A stretch of DNA of 31,146 bases, from positions 9,599 through 40,744 of IMG/VR virus record IMGVR_UViG_3300030106_005107. One strand, given 5' to 3'. Origin of the DNA: a virus. Below the pieces are notes generated by a model. The model did not search any database. It had not been told where the DNA came from and was given only the letters and a program-made list of their open reading frames with translations. Below, in pieces: positions 7,030 to 15,262 of this stretch. Within the stretch, counting starts at the first letter, position 1; the number at the start of each line of letters is the position of its first letter. Made by a program: the position numbers and the translations under genes.

Positions 7030-8897
7030 TAAATTACTCCCTCAATAGATATACTAAATAGGTCATCAATATCTACAGCTTCACCTTCATTATCAAACTC
7101 ATTAGGCACTGTTCTTTGTTGTTCATTTTGTGGTTGTTCACTTTGAATTGCATTAGCATCAGAACTTGTTCCTGATTGTGCTAATTGATTTAAATATACT
7201 GCAAAATCATTAGGATCTAATCCTAAGCCTCTTAAAATTTTATCTGTTTTTTCTGGATTAGAAAACGTAGGATCTCGAAGTATGATCTCAGGATAAGCAC
7301 GTATTAGACCTTGTTGAGCTTGTCTAATCTTACGATCAACCTCTTTCAACGCTGTAATCACATCTTGAGGAGCTTTTGCACCATAAATAGATATAGCATC
7401 ACTCGCACGTTTAATATCATCCACGTTTAAACGACCCGTTGGTTTGTTTGCTCTTGCTAAACCGTAAATGATAAAGTTCTCACGAACTTTGTTTTCTGCA
7501 TAACTGGTGTCATATCCTTGTTCTTTAAACCACTCCTCACTAAATAAATCATTCATAGACACTGACACATCTTTTGTTGTGCTTGCAAAAGGATTATCAC
7601 CTTTTGGTAGATCTGTTAAAGTAATGGTTGTTTCCTCACGATCGTAATCATCAAATTTTAATTGATCCCTGTTAAAAAACAGCTCACCCTTGTTAGTCGC
7701 AGTTGTACCAACATTACCACTACCACCAGAATTTTTAGATATTTCGTTTAAGATTGATTCAATGTTTTTACCTACAGTTTGAATAACACTTTGTATATTA
7801 CCTGGCAAACCTAACTTGTTTATGTCATTAGAAGCAGTGATTAAGATACTTGAAATATCTGATCTAATGCCATCAAGAGATGCAAAGTCTTGAACACCCT
7901 CCACAACTTTTTGTGCAGAAGGAGTCATACTCGCTAATGTTGCGGCCTCAGTGCCTGGTTGACTTTTACCAATGATAGTTGCGTTACTTACATCAATCGG
8001 AATATCATATATTTGTACCTTTCTACCATCAGGTAAATCCATAAGACGACCTAACATTAATTGTGGACCGACATCAGAGGCAACCATCTTTGCCATACCC
8101 GTTTGTCTTGCACCTGTATTATCTATATAGCTTACATTGAGAGGTGCATCTAAATCGTTTAGCATTGCTAAAGAAGATTTAAGTCTTTCTTTTTGCACAT
8201 CTAAATTATGCTCTGACACATCTTTTAAAACATCTGCACCAAAACTCATAAACTTAGTCATGTCCTCATTGTCATAACCCATCATTTTTAAAAAGAAGTC
8301 AGCTTCTTTTTCCATAATAATTTTATTAGCATCTTGTGCTTGTTGAACAGCGAGTTCACCAACTTTCATTTGATAGTTAATTCTGTTTAAACGATCTTGT
8401 TCTGCTCGACTTAGCGCTTTACCAGTAGCTTGTGCTAATACATCAAGTGCACCTGCAACACCTTTAAACTGTGTTCTGCCATTTAAAGCATCGATAACAA
8501 AGTTCAAAGTAGAATCTAAACCACTTCTTTTTGGTAGCTCACCTAAAGATTGTCTGATCTCAGCTTCAAAATCAGCAGGATTATATCGACTGCCTAGACC
8601 TAAAGCTTTGTAGTATTGATCAGCGTAAGCTCTTCTTTGATCTCTAACTGGTAAGTATTGACCAGCAAACTGATTTGCCATTGCATTCATGTAAGATGTA
8701 ATGTCAACGTCTTGAGCAGCTTGTTGTATACTTGTAGCGGCGTTAGCTTCCATTTCTGGAGTTGGTGTCTCCATCTGATCGGAAATAGTAAACTTACCAC
8801 CACCTTGATGTGGTCTAATAGCGTTTATTGGTTGAATAGGATCAACTGTAAGGTCGATTTTAAAATCGCTAAGAGTGTCATATCCTGTTGAACTCAT
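7029..8897 (-). CDS. Large putative virion protein
   Basis: 622 residues from ATG 8897, preceded by GGGAGGG at good spacing. The N-terminal 60 residues are polar and probably disordered. Residues about 65-240 are helical, with Gln/Ala-rich runs (TSIQQAAQDVD, LAVQQAQDANKI). The middle has mixed beta-type sequence, and the C-terminal 50 residues are Gln/Asn/Glu-rich. No catalytic motif is recognised. It sits between the gp14-like protein and the 952-residue protein with one- to nine-base spacing, so these are probably expressed in fixed ratio. Role as internal core or ejection protein is inferred from position and size. Confidence 0.8.
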   Translation of the reverse strand: MSSTGYDTLSDFKIDLTVDPIQPINAIRPHQGGGKFTISDQMETPTPEMEANAATSIQQAAQDVDITSYMNAMANQFAGQYLPVRDQRRAYADQYYKALGLGSRYNPADFEAEIRQSLGELPKRSGLDSTLNFVIDALNGRTQFKGVAGALDVLAQATGKALSRAEQDRLNRINYQMKVGELAVQQAQDANKIIMEKEADFFLKMMGYDNEDMTKFMSFGADVLKDVSEHNLDVQKERLKSSLAMLNDLDAPLNVSYIDNTGARQTGMAKMVASDVGPQLMLGRLMDLPDGRKVQIYDIPIDVSNATIIGKSQPGTEAATLASMTPSAQKVVEGVQDFASLDGIRSDISSILITASNDINKLGLPGNIQSVIQTVGKNIESILNEISKNSGGSGNVGTTATNKGELFFNRDQLKFDDYDREETTITLTDLPKGDNPFASTTKDVSVSMNDLFSEEWFKEQGYDTSYAENKVRENFIIYGLARANKPTGRLNVDDIKRASDAISIYGAKAPQDVITALKEVDRKIRQAQQGLIRAYPEIILRDPTFSNPEKTDKILRGLGLDPNDFAVYLNQLAQSGTSSDANAIQSEQPQNEQQRTVPNEFDNEGEAVDIDDLFSISIEGVI

Positions 8898-8906
8898 TGA
8901 CCCTCC

Positions 8907-9791
8907 CTATCTAGCGTACCCTGCTAATGCATTTATTCCTTGTAAAAGAGGGTTGCCCATACCTGGTGTGCTTGGCGACATAAAAGATGGTGCCGCACCA
9001 CCAAGTAAACCAGCTTGAAATGTTAATTGATCATACGGTTGTCTAAACTGAGCCATTTGATTCTGAAATGCTTGTTGTGCTGCTTGTTGCTGCGCAGCAG
9101 TTTCTGTTACACCTAATTGACTTAGTTGTGTTGCTAAGTTTGCTTGTGTTGTTGGTGCTTGTACACCAAATGTTCCAAAGAGCTGACCAATACCCGTGCC
9201 TAATTCACCACCAGCAAGTTGTAATCCAGCTGCCTGTTGTTGCGCTCTTCTTTGATTTTCAAATGCATTTTGAGCTTGTTGCTGTGCAGTTTGAAAACCT
9301 GATGATAAAAGACCAGCGATGCCAGTTCCTAATTGTTGTTGAAAACCTCTTTGTGCCTCTGCTTCTAGCACACCCTCACGATCACCGCCAAAAGCACCTG
9401 CACTAATAGCATCTGCTTTTCTTTTTTGACCAGTGATGTCAAACTGTCTTTGCATTTCTTGTGTATATCTGTCAATCACTTCTTGTTGAAAAGGATTCAT
9501 GAAAGCTTGATAAGACTGTGGATCGTAGGCCCCGGTTGTTTGAGCCGACATTGCTGCTGCATTACCAATGGTTGATTGTGCATCTTGTAATGCACCGACA
9601 CCCATACCAAAGTAATCAGGTCCTGATGTTGCGGCCGTTGATGCTAAGTTAGTTGCTTGACCGATTGCAGCAGAAGGTTGAACAACCTCTTGAGTTGGAA
9701 TTTTTTTTGGCTTTGATGTTAGCTTTTGACCAGCGGTTAGCACATTACCGTATTGTTGTGCAATTAATTCTTGTAATTCTTGTGGTGTCAT
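8907..9791 (-). CDS. Gln/Ala-rich virion protein, T7 gp14-like by position
   Basis: 294 residues from ATG 9791, with AGGTAGGG just upstream. The centre has FMNPFQQEVIDRYTQEMQRQ followed by KRKADAISAGAFGG and DREGVLEAEAQR. A NPF/NPY...VID...AGAFGG.R pattern of this sort recurs, from memory, in virion proteins of many podoviruses and siphoviruses. The C-terminal half is extremely Gln/Ala-rich and helical (AQQQAQNAFENQRRAQQQAA) and ends in a Gly/Pro/Leu segment. It is probably an internal or ejected virion protein. The A of its start codon region overlaps the stop of the 291-residue gene, indicating coupling. Confidence 0.82.
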   Translation of the reverse strand: MTPQELQELIAQQYGNVLTAGQKLTSKPKKIPTQEVVQPSAAIGQATNLASTAATSGPDYFGMGVGALQDAQSTIGNAAAMSAQTTGAYDPQSYQAFMNPFQQEVIDRYTQEMQRQFDITGQKRKADAISAGAFGGDREGVLEAEAQRGFQQQLGTGIAGLLSSGFQTAQQQAQNAFENQRRAQQQAAGLQLAGGELGTGIGQLFGTFGVQAPTTQANLATQLSQLGVTETAAQQQAAQQAFQNQMAQFRQPYDQLTFQAGLLGGAAPSFMSPSTPGMGNPLLQGINALAGYAR

Positions 9792-10666
9792 TAGACCCTA
9801 CCTATCCCCATGTTTCTTGCTTTATCTTCTAATGAATACATCATGTCATACATTTTCTTTGTGCCTTCATTTCTGTTACCGTTGCCAGCAGCCATTACTG
9901 CTTGCTTAGTCATTACAAATTCGCCGTCGGAGAGCATTGCAGGGATATCGTCAGATTGACCGTCACCTGGACCATTAATCATACCGTCTTTTTCAGGAAA
10001 GTCCATCACTCCCCCACCTTTGTTCATTGCGTAATAAGGGTTGATATCTTCAAAAAAGTCTTTATCAGCACTACCTGTTTTTAAGTAAGGGTTTTTATTC
10101 GGGTCATAAAAAAATTCTTTTTCTTCATCAGACATTGCTGCTGCCGCAACTGTTGCTCCAACAGAACCTAATTTTAATAAGGTGCCATATTTTTCAAAGA
10201 AGTCTGTAACTGGAACGATCGATTGTGAACCATCTGCATTTGTAATAACTTTTGTTTTTTTAATTAACCCTTCTAAAATTCCTGGCTTCTTTACATCTGG
10301 AGGAGGCACAACTGTATCTCTAACAGTTTGACTAACTGGATCATAAACTTTAGGATCTGTAGCACCAGCAGGAGTCATACCAAAACCTCTTTTAACACCG
10401 CCCATGAATCCTTCAGGTGTACCCATCGCACCAATACCTCTGGCCAGTGATCCGTAGGCCACGTTTCTTAGAACATTTTCAGGTTTATCACCACCAAGTA
10501 AACCTGCAGCGGCTTGCGTTAACATAGGATTTGCTTTTGCAAATGATCCTATACCACCGAGAATGCCTTGTGCACCAGCAAATTGAGGTAAAAGTAAACC
10601 AATACCGATCTGCCCAACAGGACTTCGTAATAAATTTTTAGCAGCTTTGAATATCTTCTTAAACAT
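9791..10666 (-). CDS. Virion protein with C-terminal SDGEFV-type motif
   Basis: 291 residues from ATG 10666. The N-terminus is basic (MFKKIFKAAKNLLRS) then Gly/Leu/Ala-rich and hydrophobic up to about residue 60. A second hydrophobic stretch lies near 163-177. The C-terminal 80 residues carry MNKGGGV, NGPGDGQSDDIPAMLSDGEF (231-250), VMTKQAV and a NGNRNEGTKKMY end. This (I/L)PAMLSDGEFV signature is, as far as I know, widespread at the C-terminus of phage tail and structural proteins, where its role is unclear. Coupling to the gp14-like gene supports a virion role. Confidence 0.82.
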   Translation of the reverse strand: MFKKIFKAAKNLLRSPVGQIGIGLLLPQFAGAQGILGGIGSFAKANPMLTQAAAGLLGGDKPENVLRNVAYGSLARGIGAMGTPEGFMGGVKRGFGMTPAGATDPKVYDPVSQTVRDTVVPPPDVKKPGILEGLIKKTKVITNADGSQSIVPVTDFFEKYGTLLKLGSVGATVAAAAMSDEEKEFFYDPNKNPYLKTGSADKDFFEDINPYYAMNKGGGVMDFPEKDGMINGPGDGQSDDIPAMLSDGEFVMTKQAVMAAGNGNRNEGTKKMYDMMYSLEDKARNMGIGRV

Positions 10667-10668
10667 TT

Positions 10669-10920
10669 TTACTCCGGTAGTGTATGTGCTCCAGCAAATA
10701 CATTTGGAGCTGTTACGTGAACATCTCTTCTTATATCTGCTTCAGTTGTTTCAGTTTCTGGATTGTCTATATCAGCCTGACACTCCTCGTGTGAATTATA
10801 CTCTTGACCTGTTTTAGTGTTTGTGATGGTGGTTTCTACTTTAGCACTGTAAACAGGGACTTTTTCACCATCAATCATGTCATAACGCAAGATTTTTGGT
10901 TCATCTACAATTTTCGCCAT
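10669..10920 (-). CDS. Small conserved phage protein
   Basis: 83 residues from ATG 10920, ending two bases before the next start. It is acidic, with YDMIDGEKVPVYSAKVETTI, a TGQEYNSHEECQADIDNP segment and a final VHVTAPNVFAGAHTLPE. The composition suggests a small beta-rich soluble protein. A candidate near-leaderless promoter lies immediately upstream (10955-10929), so this may be the first gene of a sub-operon that reads into the internal virion genes. No family could be named with confidence. Confidence 0.75.
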   Translation of the reverse strand: MAKIVDEPKILRYDMIDGEKVPVYSAKVETTITNTKTGQEYNSHEECQADIDNPETETTEADIRRDVHVTAPNVFAGAHTLPE

Positions 10921-10928
10921 ACTATAGT

Positions 10929-10955
10929 TTTATAGACGAAAAGCTAAGAAATCAA
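10929..10955 (-). promoter_or_regulatory. Weak candidate promoter before the 83-residue gene
   Basis: On the minus strand TTGATT (10955-10950) and TATAAA (10934-10929) are 15 bp apart, shorter than the usual 17. The -10 lies within the palindrome CTATA-GTTT-TATAG (10922-10935). Transcription would begin almost at ATG 10920, so the message would be near-leaderless. The 51-bp gap is one of the few in this tightly packed region, which is the main reason to suspect a signal here. Confidence 0.25.
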
Positions 10956-10971
10956 CCGATTATTGGACTTT

Positions 10972-11673
10972 TCACTTATAGGATTTTTTTGACCAAAATT
11001 TTGACTTATAACTACCTGTTAATTTTTTAAAATAATCAAAATACATCAAATTCTTTTTTTCAATGGATAAATTACATACTTTTGTTTCCATTTTCCAAGA
11101 CTCTCTTTTAAATGGAAAAACCATAGCCATAGGACTTCCTTCTTTAATTATGAATGTATCATCAAATCCACGTGTCCAATAAAAAGGAAAATGTATATTT
11201 AAGGGGTGCGTATCTGTATCGACCACTCCTGTGATTAAATTAAATGGAAGTACATGATTAAAGGGTGTAGTGAATAAACAACTGTATCCTATGGGAGTTT
11301 TTATTTGCCAAGGATTTAAAAATTTAAAAACAGCATTAACAGTTCTATTAGGATGCATCATTTCTTTGCTTATTTGATTTAAATTGTGCTCATCTACTCC
11401 AATCAAATTAAAAAAGTTAGGAGGAATATTACTGTTTATATTAAATTTTACCTGATTTTCATCTAATAAAACTTCAATATCTGTTGGAAAAGGAATTATG
11501 TAACCTGTTGTTAAAGCATCTAAAAAAGGTGGACATTTTTTTACTGTAGGTTTGGTTATTGTTTTATTAAATGTGTGCAAATCTTTATATGATCTAGGTA
11601 TGTAAACCTGTGACGGTTTAGGTTCTGATACAAAACCTTTTAAAGGAGAAGTAAAAGTAATTTTTTTATTCAA
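10972..11673 (-). CDS. Conserved marine-phage protein of unknown function
   Basis: 233 residues from ATG 11673, without a visible Shine-Dalgarno site. It contains KKCPPFLDALTTGYIIPFP (about 46-64), FKFLNPWQIKTPIGYSCLF (about 116-134), a GVVDTDTHPLNIHFPFYWT segment (about 149-167) and IIKEGSPMAMVFPFKRESW (about 175-193). I associate this arrangement with an unassigned protein family common in marine phages; its GSPMAMVFPF part recalls beta-sandwich or cupin-like folds, but no metal-ligand set is clear. It is A+T-rich and without a ribosome site, as are the oxygenase genes further upstream, and may belong to the same accessory cassette. Function unknown. Confidence 0.8.
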   Translation of the reverse strand: MNKKITFTSPLKGFVSEPKPSQVYIPRSYKDLHTFNKTITKPTVKKCPPFLDALTTGYIIPFPTDIEVLLDENQVKFNINSNIPPNFFNLIGVDEHNLNQISKEMMHPNRTVNAVFKFLNPWQIKTPIGYSCLFTTPFNHVLPFNLITGVVDTDTHPLNIHFPFYWTRGFDDTFIIKEGSPMAMVFPFKRESWKMETKVCNLSIEKKNLMYFDYFKKLTGSYKSKFWSKKSYK

Positions 11674-12030
11674 TTATTGTTGTTGTTTTACTTCTAATAC
11701 TGATACTTCAACCATTGCTCTAGAAGCTGCGTTTGCTTGTAGTTTCATAGCATCGCCTTCTTGATAGACCATAGAAGTCGAAATAGTGTTTGTGTCTGAC
11801 GCTGATACATCTACTTGAAAAACTTGTAGATCATTACTTCCGTCATTGTGATCAATGTTAACTGTCACTGCGCTTGATCCATCATAATTGTGTGTATTTA
11901 TAGTTTTTACAATAAATGTCGACACCGGTGTAGGTGGAGTAGCTGCTACGTTTGCGGTGGGCACAGTAAAAATTGTGGTTAAATCAGTAGTAGTTAAGTT
12001 TGCTATAAATCTTTTAAATACGTCTGCCAT
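11674..12030 (-). CDS. Small virion-type beta protein
   Basis: 118 residues from ATG 12030, overlapping the stop of the 55-residue gene by one base. The sequence is Thr/Ala/Val-rich and beta-like: MADVFKRFIANLTTTD, FTVPTANVAA, FIVKTINTHN, then SMVYQEGDAMKLQANA and a final VEVSVLEVKQQQ. Small proteins with a TVP...VK/V...GD...L.A pattern ending in SVLEV are common among phage tail or capsid accessory proteins, from memory. Placement next to accessory enzymes but with virion-like composition suggests a small fibre-, knob- or decoration-type protein. Exact role is not determined. Confidence 0.7.
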   Translation of the reverse strand: MADVFKRFIANLTTTDLTTIFTVPTANVAATPPTPVSTFIVKTINTHNYDGSSAVTVNIDHNDGSNDLQVFQVDVSASDTNTISTSMVYQEGDAMKLQANAASRAMVEVSVLEVKQQQ

Positions 12031-12197
12031 TAATTAAAAAACCACGCCCTTCTTGTGGCCTCCTCTTGTGTGTCTTGAGTATATTGTGTATTTAACTGTT
12101 GTATCATCTCTTCTAACTGTCTGATCAATTCAGCGGATTGCTGAGCATCATACTCAGGTCTAGGATCAGGAAATCTTTGTAATGTTAATTTTGCCAT
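12030..12197 (-). CDS. Small conserved coiled-coil protein
   Basis: 55 residues from ATG 12197 to TAA 12030. The stop of the oxygenase-like gene at 12197 overlaps the ATG (TAATG), and its own stop overlaps the next start, so it is held in a tight chain. The sequence begins MAKLTLQRFPDPRPEYD and continues with an Ile/Leu/Gln heptad-like helix (SAELIRQLEEMIQQLN), ending in RRAWFFN. A similar PRPEYD...IRxLExxxxQLN pattern is familiar to me from small proteins of marine cyanophages and pelagiphages near tail genes. It probably forms a short coiled-coil oligomer. Role unknown. Confidence 0.78.
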   Translation of the reverse strand: MAKLTLQRFPDPRPEYDAQQSAELIRQLEEMIQQLNTQYTQDTQEEATRRAWFFN

Positions 12198-12850
12198 TAT
12201 TTATCCTCGTAAAGAAAATATACTGTATTATATCTCCAATTTCCATTTGAATATTTAGAGTGATCTTCTATGTGTCCTCCGTGATAAATTTGACCGTCAA
12301 AAATAACACACCTATTAAATTTTGAAGGTATAACGTGATACTTTAAATTATCCTTTTGTTTATCATATTTAATATCTAAAGACTCGTCTTGTAAAATTGT
12401 TGGCTTTCCTTCATAAAGAGCTGTCCCGCCTGAGTTAATTTTATCTAAATAAACTAAAATATTTATTGAATTGTCCTGATGAGGTTGAAATTGAAAATTT
12501 GAAGTAGGAGGTAAAATCCATGAAAATATATTACTACTTATTTGAAAGTAAGAATGATTCTCTAATCGCAAAATACTTTTCAGAAAAAGCATAGTTTTAT
12601 CTTTATTTTTTAATCCATATTTTCTGTTTGGAAAAGACAATCTACAGTCGTAATACTCATGAAAGTTTTTTCCATGTTCATTAACCTTCCAATTCTGCAC
12701 CCAAGAAGTTTGAAATAGGGAGTAAATATCTTCTGCATTTTTATAAAAATTATCTATTGATAGATAACGATAAGGTCCAAGGTTAATTAGTTCAGGTTTT
12801 AAATCATCATTAATTTCAAATAAATTACTATCAATAAAAGGACGAGTCAT
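12197..12850 (-). CDS. 2OG-Fe(II) oxygenase-like protein 6
   Basis: 217 residues from ATG 12850; no Shine-Dalgarno site. The double-stranded beta-helix signature is visible: HQD (124-126) followed by SINILVYLDKINSGGTALY, then CVIFDGQIYHGG with distal H190, and R206 in WRYNTVYF as the probable 2-oxoglutarate-binding basic residue. It resembles the DUF6445-type branch as I recall it. Such enzymes hydroxylate proteins, small molecules or nucleic-acid bases using O2 and 2-oxoglutarate; the substrate here is unknown. It overlaps oxygenase-like gene 5 by four bases (ATGA) and closes the enzyme cassette at its downstream side. Confidence 0.8.
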   Translation of the reverse strand: MTRPFIDSNLFEINDDLKPELINLGPYRYLSIDNFYKNAEDIYSLFQTSWVQNWKVNEHGKNFHEYYDCRLSFPNRKYGLKNKDKTMLFLKSILRLENHSYFQISSNIFSWILPPTSNFQFQPHQDNSINILVYLDKINSGGTALYEGKPTILQDESLDIKYDKQKDNLKYHVIPSKFNRCVIFDGQIYHGGHIEDHSKYSNGNWRYNTVYFLYEDK

Positions 12851-13353
12851 TTGTTTTCGACTATATTAAAATCAGTGTTAAATGCGATAATAGTTTTTCT
12901 ATTATTACCTTTGATTGGTGGCGACATGTGAGGTAAAAAAGCTGGAAAACTTAAAATGTCCCCTTCTTCACACTCTTCTGTAAAATCTTTAAATTTAGTG
13001 CTCATACCCTTTGGACACTCTAAAAAGTAAACATTAGCAAAATTTGAATAAGGGTGAGTATGCCATCCATGATTATTATTTTCTCCATATTGTTGAAACC
13101 AAAAATTACCTATGAGGTAATTATTAAGTTTTAACTCATTACACATATTTACTAAATGATCACTGATCGTTTTTATAAATAAACTTTTGTACTCTCGATG
13201 CATTGCTGCTGGAAGATTCCAATCAGTATGTTGAATATTATTAGTTTCTATTTTAAAAGGATTTGGTGGTATTAAAGCTATTTGTTGTAAAAGTTTTTCT
13301 TTTATTTCATAATGATTTTTCACTTTACTTTTAAATATATATTTATTTTTCAT
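12847..13353 (-). CDS. 2OG-Fe(II) oxygenase-like protein 5
   Basis: 168 residues from ATG 13353; an in-frame ATG at 13368 would add five residues and lengthen the overlap with the carbamoyltransferase gene from 11 to 26 bp. Key residues: H98-T-H100 in HGWHTHPYSNFANVYFL, distal H142 in SFPAFLPHMSPP, and R152 in NRKTIIAFN. The HxHP..S...VY pattern fits the PF13759-type putative 2OG-Fe(II) oxygenases, which I recall as having HxH in place of HxD. The gene is translationally linked to the carbamoyltransferase on one side and to oxygenase-like gene 6 on the other, suggesting action in one pathway. Confidence 0.8.
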   Translation of the reverse strand: MKNKYIFKSKVKNHYEIKEKLLQQIALIPPNPFKIETNNIQHTDWNLPAAMHREYKSLFIKTISDHLVNMCNELKLNNYLIGNFWFQQYGENNNHGWHTHPYSNFANVYFLECPKGMSTKFKDFTEECEEGDILSFPAFLPHMSPPIKGNNRKTIIAFNTDFNIVENK

Positions 13354-14788
13354 AAAGTTCATTTCCATAGACTAAAACATCCATACTTGATTGTTTAAAT
13401 AAATTGAAAGCATCTTTAAAATCAGGCGCTAAAGGTTTTCCATTTATGTTTAAACTTGTATTTAACAAAGTTTTACAATTAGTTTTATAAAAAAATTCTT
13501 TAATAAGGTTTTCAAATAAAAAATTATTTTGAACAGTATGATGTCTACATGTGTTGTCTACATGTGCAATAGAGGGGTATTTTTTTTCATCAATTATGTG
13601 TGTAAACAACATAAACTTACTCACACTAAAATTGTTATCTATTGTAGAGCAACCAAAAGGTCTAAAATATTCTCTTTTTTTTATGTCATTTACTCTTTTT
13701 TTCATGTTTGAATCTCTAGGATCAGCTAAAATTGATCTGTTTCCTAGAGCTCTTGGACCTATTTCTCCATTACCTTGGTACCATCCTATAATTTTCTGTT
13801 CTTGTAACAATTGAGCCACTTTTTTTAATAAATTTCTATCAGGAGATTTTTTTGGTTTGTTGTCGCTTTGACAATATGGAAAATTGTTCAAGGTAAAATG
13901 AGGAAGATTATGTTTAATTCTTAAATATTCTAAAGCTCCTAAGCTTAATCCCTCATCTGAAGAATGTGGAGGAATTACAATATTTTTAAATTTTTTTCTT
14001 ATTTGAGTATTCCAACAAACATTTAGGGCAACACCTCCTGTGTAACAAAAAGTTTCATCAGGATGAAAGTGTTTTTCTAAAAAATCTAATAGTAGATCAT
14101 TAACATACAGGTGAATTGTTCTTATCCAATTTAATTTTAATTCAGGCTTGTCGAAATAATTTTTTACGTCAAATACACTACCTATTTGATAGAAATCATA
14201 TTTTTTTAAAAATTCAAAAAACTCTTTGTCAAGGCTTCCAAAACTTTGAAGTCCCATAATTTTTCCAGGAAAGTCTAATTTAAAGCCTTTAAAATCAAAC
14301 CATTGCCCTAAAGAAGCATACTCTGCTCCAATTGAACCATTGTTTCTAAATCCTCTTTCTTTTATTTTTCCATTTGTAAAAACAGTCCACACTTGATTGT
14401 AATCACCATAACCATCTATGGAAAATCCATTAAGATTACTTGGATTTTTAACGATAGGCCAACAGCTTAAATGATGAGCGTAATGATGATTAACTCGTGT
14501 TACGGTACACTTTGATGAAAAATCATCCAATTGTATTGAAGGAAAAAAATCATCATTTCTAACGTGTCTACCATATAACCAAGGATCAAACACAATTGCT
14601 ATTTCATTTAAATCGCTTTCTTTTAATCCCCATTGATCATAAATTATATCTTTCCATAAATTTAAATCATTTACTGCATGATGTTTAATATTAAATTTTC
14701 TTTCAGTTTTTAAATAATGAACTTTTTCACCATCAAAGTAAGAAAAATTACTATTGTGCTCACATATTCTAAGTCCCAGTAATTTCAT
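13343..14788 (-). CDS. O-carbamoyltransferase, NodU/CmcH family
   Basis: 481 residues from ATG 14788, directly abutting the stop of oxygenase-like gene 4. The family transfers a carbamoyl group from carbamoyl phosphate, via carbamoyl-AMP, to a hydroxyl group. Motifs: metal-binding HHYAHH (101-106), DGYGD (125-129), GGVALN (251-256), and the family hallmark GNGEIGPRALGNRSILADPR (339-358), then REYFRPFG (372-379) and LLNTSLNINGKPLA (441-454). The two-domain order (Kae1-like then the C-terminal domain) appears complete, though at 481 residues it is shorter than many homologues. Known substrates in this family include Nod factors and antibiotics; a phage-type relative has been reported to carbamoylate 5-hydroxymethylcytosine. 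Substrate here unknown. Confidence 0.93.
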   Translation of the reverse strand: MKLLGLRICEHNSNFSYFDGEKVHYLKTERKFNIKHHAVNDLNLWKDIIYDQWGLKESDLNEIAIVFDPWLYGRHVRNDDFFPSIQLDDFSSKCTVTRVNHHYAHHLSCWPIVKNPSNLNGFSIDGYGDYNQVWTVFTNGKIKERGFRNNGSIGAEYASLGQWFDFKGFKLDFPGKIMGLQSFGSLDKEFFEFLKKYDFYQIGSVFDVKNYFDKPELKLNWIRTIHLYVNDLLLDFLEKHFHPDETFCYTGGVALNVCWNTQIRKKFKNIVIPPHSSDEGLSLGALEYLRIKHNLPHFTLNNFPYCQSDNKPKKSPDRNLLKKVAQLLQEQKIIGWYQGNGEIGPRALGNRSILADPRDSNMKKRVNDIKKREYFRPFGCSTIDNNFSVSKFMLFTHIIDEKKYPSIAHVDNTCRHHTVQNNFLFENLIKEFFYKTNCKTLLNTSLNINGKPLAPDFKDAFNLFKQSSMDVLVYGNELYEK

Positions 14789-15262
14789 TTACTTTATTTT
14801 GGATAATGCTCCTACTGCAATTTTTTTGTTACCTGAGCTAGGTTCTCCCCAATGCCATATATCTGAAGCAAAAAAAATTATTTTTCCTCTCTCTGGTTTA
14901 ACTTTATAAATATCTTTTCCAAATTTAAAACACGTGTTTCCATCTTCTGAATCAGATAAATATAAAATAAAAGAAAAGTCCTCCGTATTTTTATGATCAT
15001 GAGCCTCTTCATAACCACTTTGATAAAAATGAATTAGATGAACATGATGTAAAATACAGTCTTCATAAGGAATCTTATTTAATATTTCACCACAAACTTC
15101 ATGAGTTGATTTAAAGTTAAGTATATTTCCTGTATGATATCCGTTTATACAACAAGAATCTGAACGTAGTGAAGAATTTAAATCTGGTCTTAAATTTTTA
15201 AACATTTCTAATGTCTGTAAAAATTTGTCAACAGTGTTGTCAGCTATTTTATCTTCTACCAT
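14789..15262 (-). CDS. 2OG-Fe(II) oxygenase-like protein 4
   Basis: 157 residues from ATG 15262, overlapping the end of the tail nozzle gene by 14 bp; longer readings would run far into that gene. The signature is H88-D-H90 in EEAHDHKN, a strand with ILYLSDSEDGNTCF, then VKPERGKIIFFASDIWHWGE with distal H137, and K146/K147 before IAVGAL as possible 2-oxoglutarate contacts. Its core (YLSDS, VKPE.GKIIFF) is visibly similar to oxygenase-like protein 3, so the two may descend from a duplication, but here HDH stands where protein 3 has HLD. Whether this retains iron binding is uncertain. It abuts the carbamoyltransferase gene (TAA then ATG). Confidence 0.75.
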   Translation of the reverse strand: MVEDKIADNTVDKFLQTLEMFKNLRPDLNSSLRSDSCCINGYHTGNILNFKSTHEVCGEILNKIPYEDCILHHVHLIHFYQSGYEEAHDHKNTEDFSFILYLSDSEDGNTCFKFGKDIYKVKPERGKIIFFASDIWHWGEPSSGNKKIAVGALSKIK

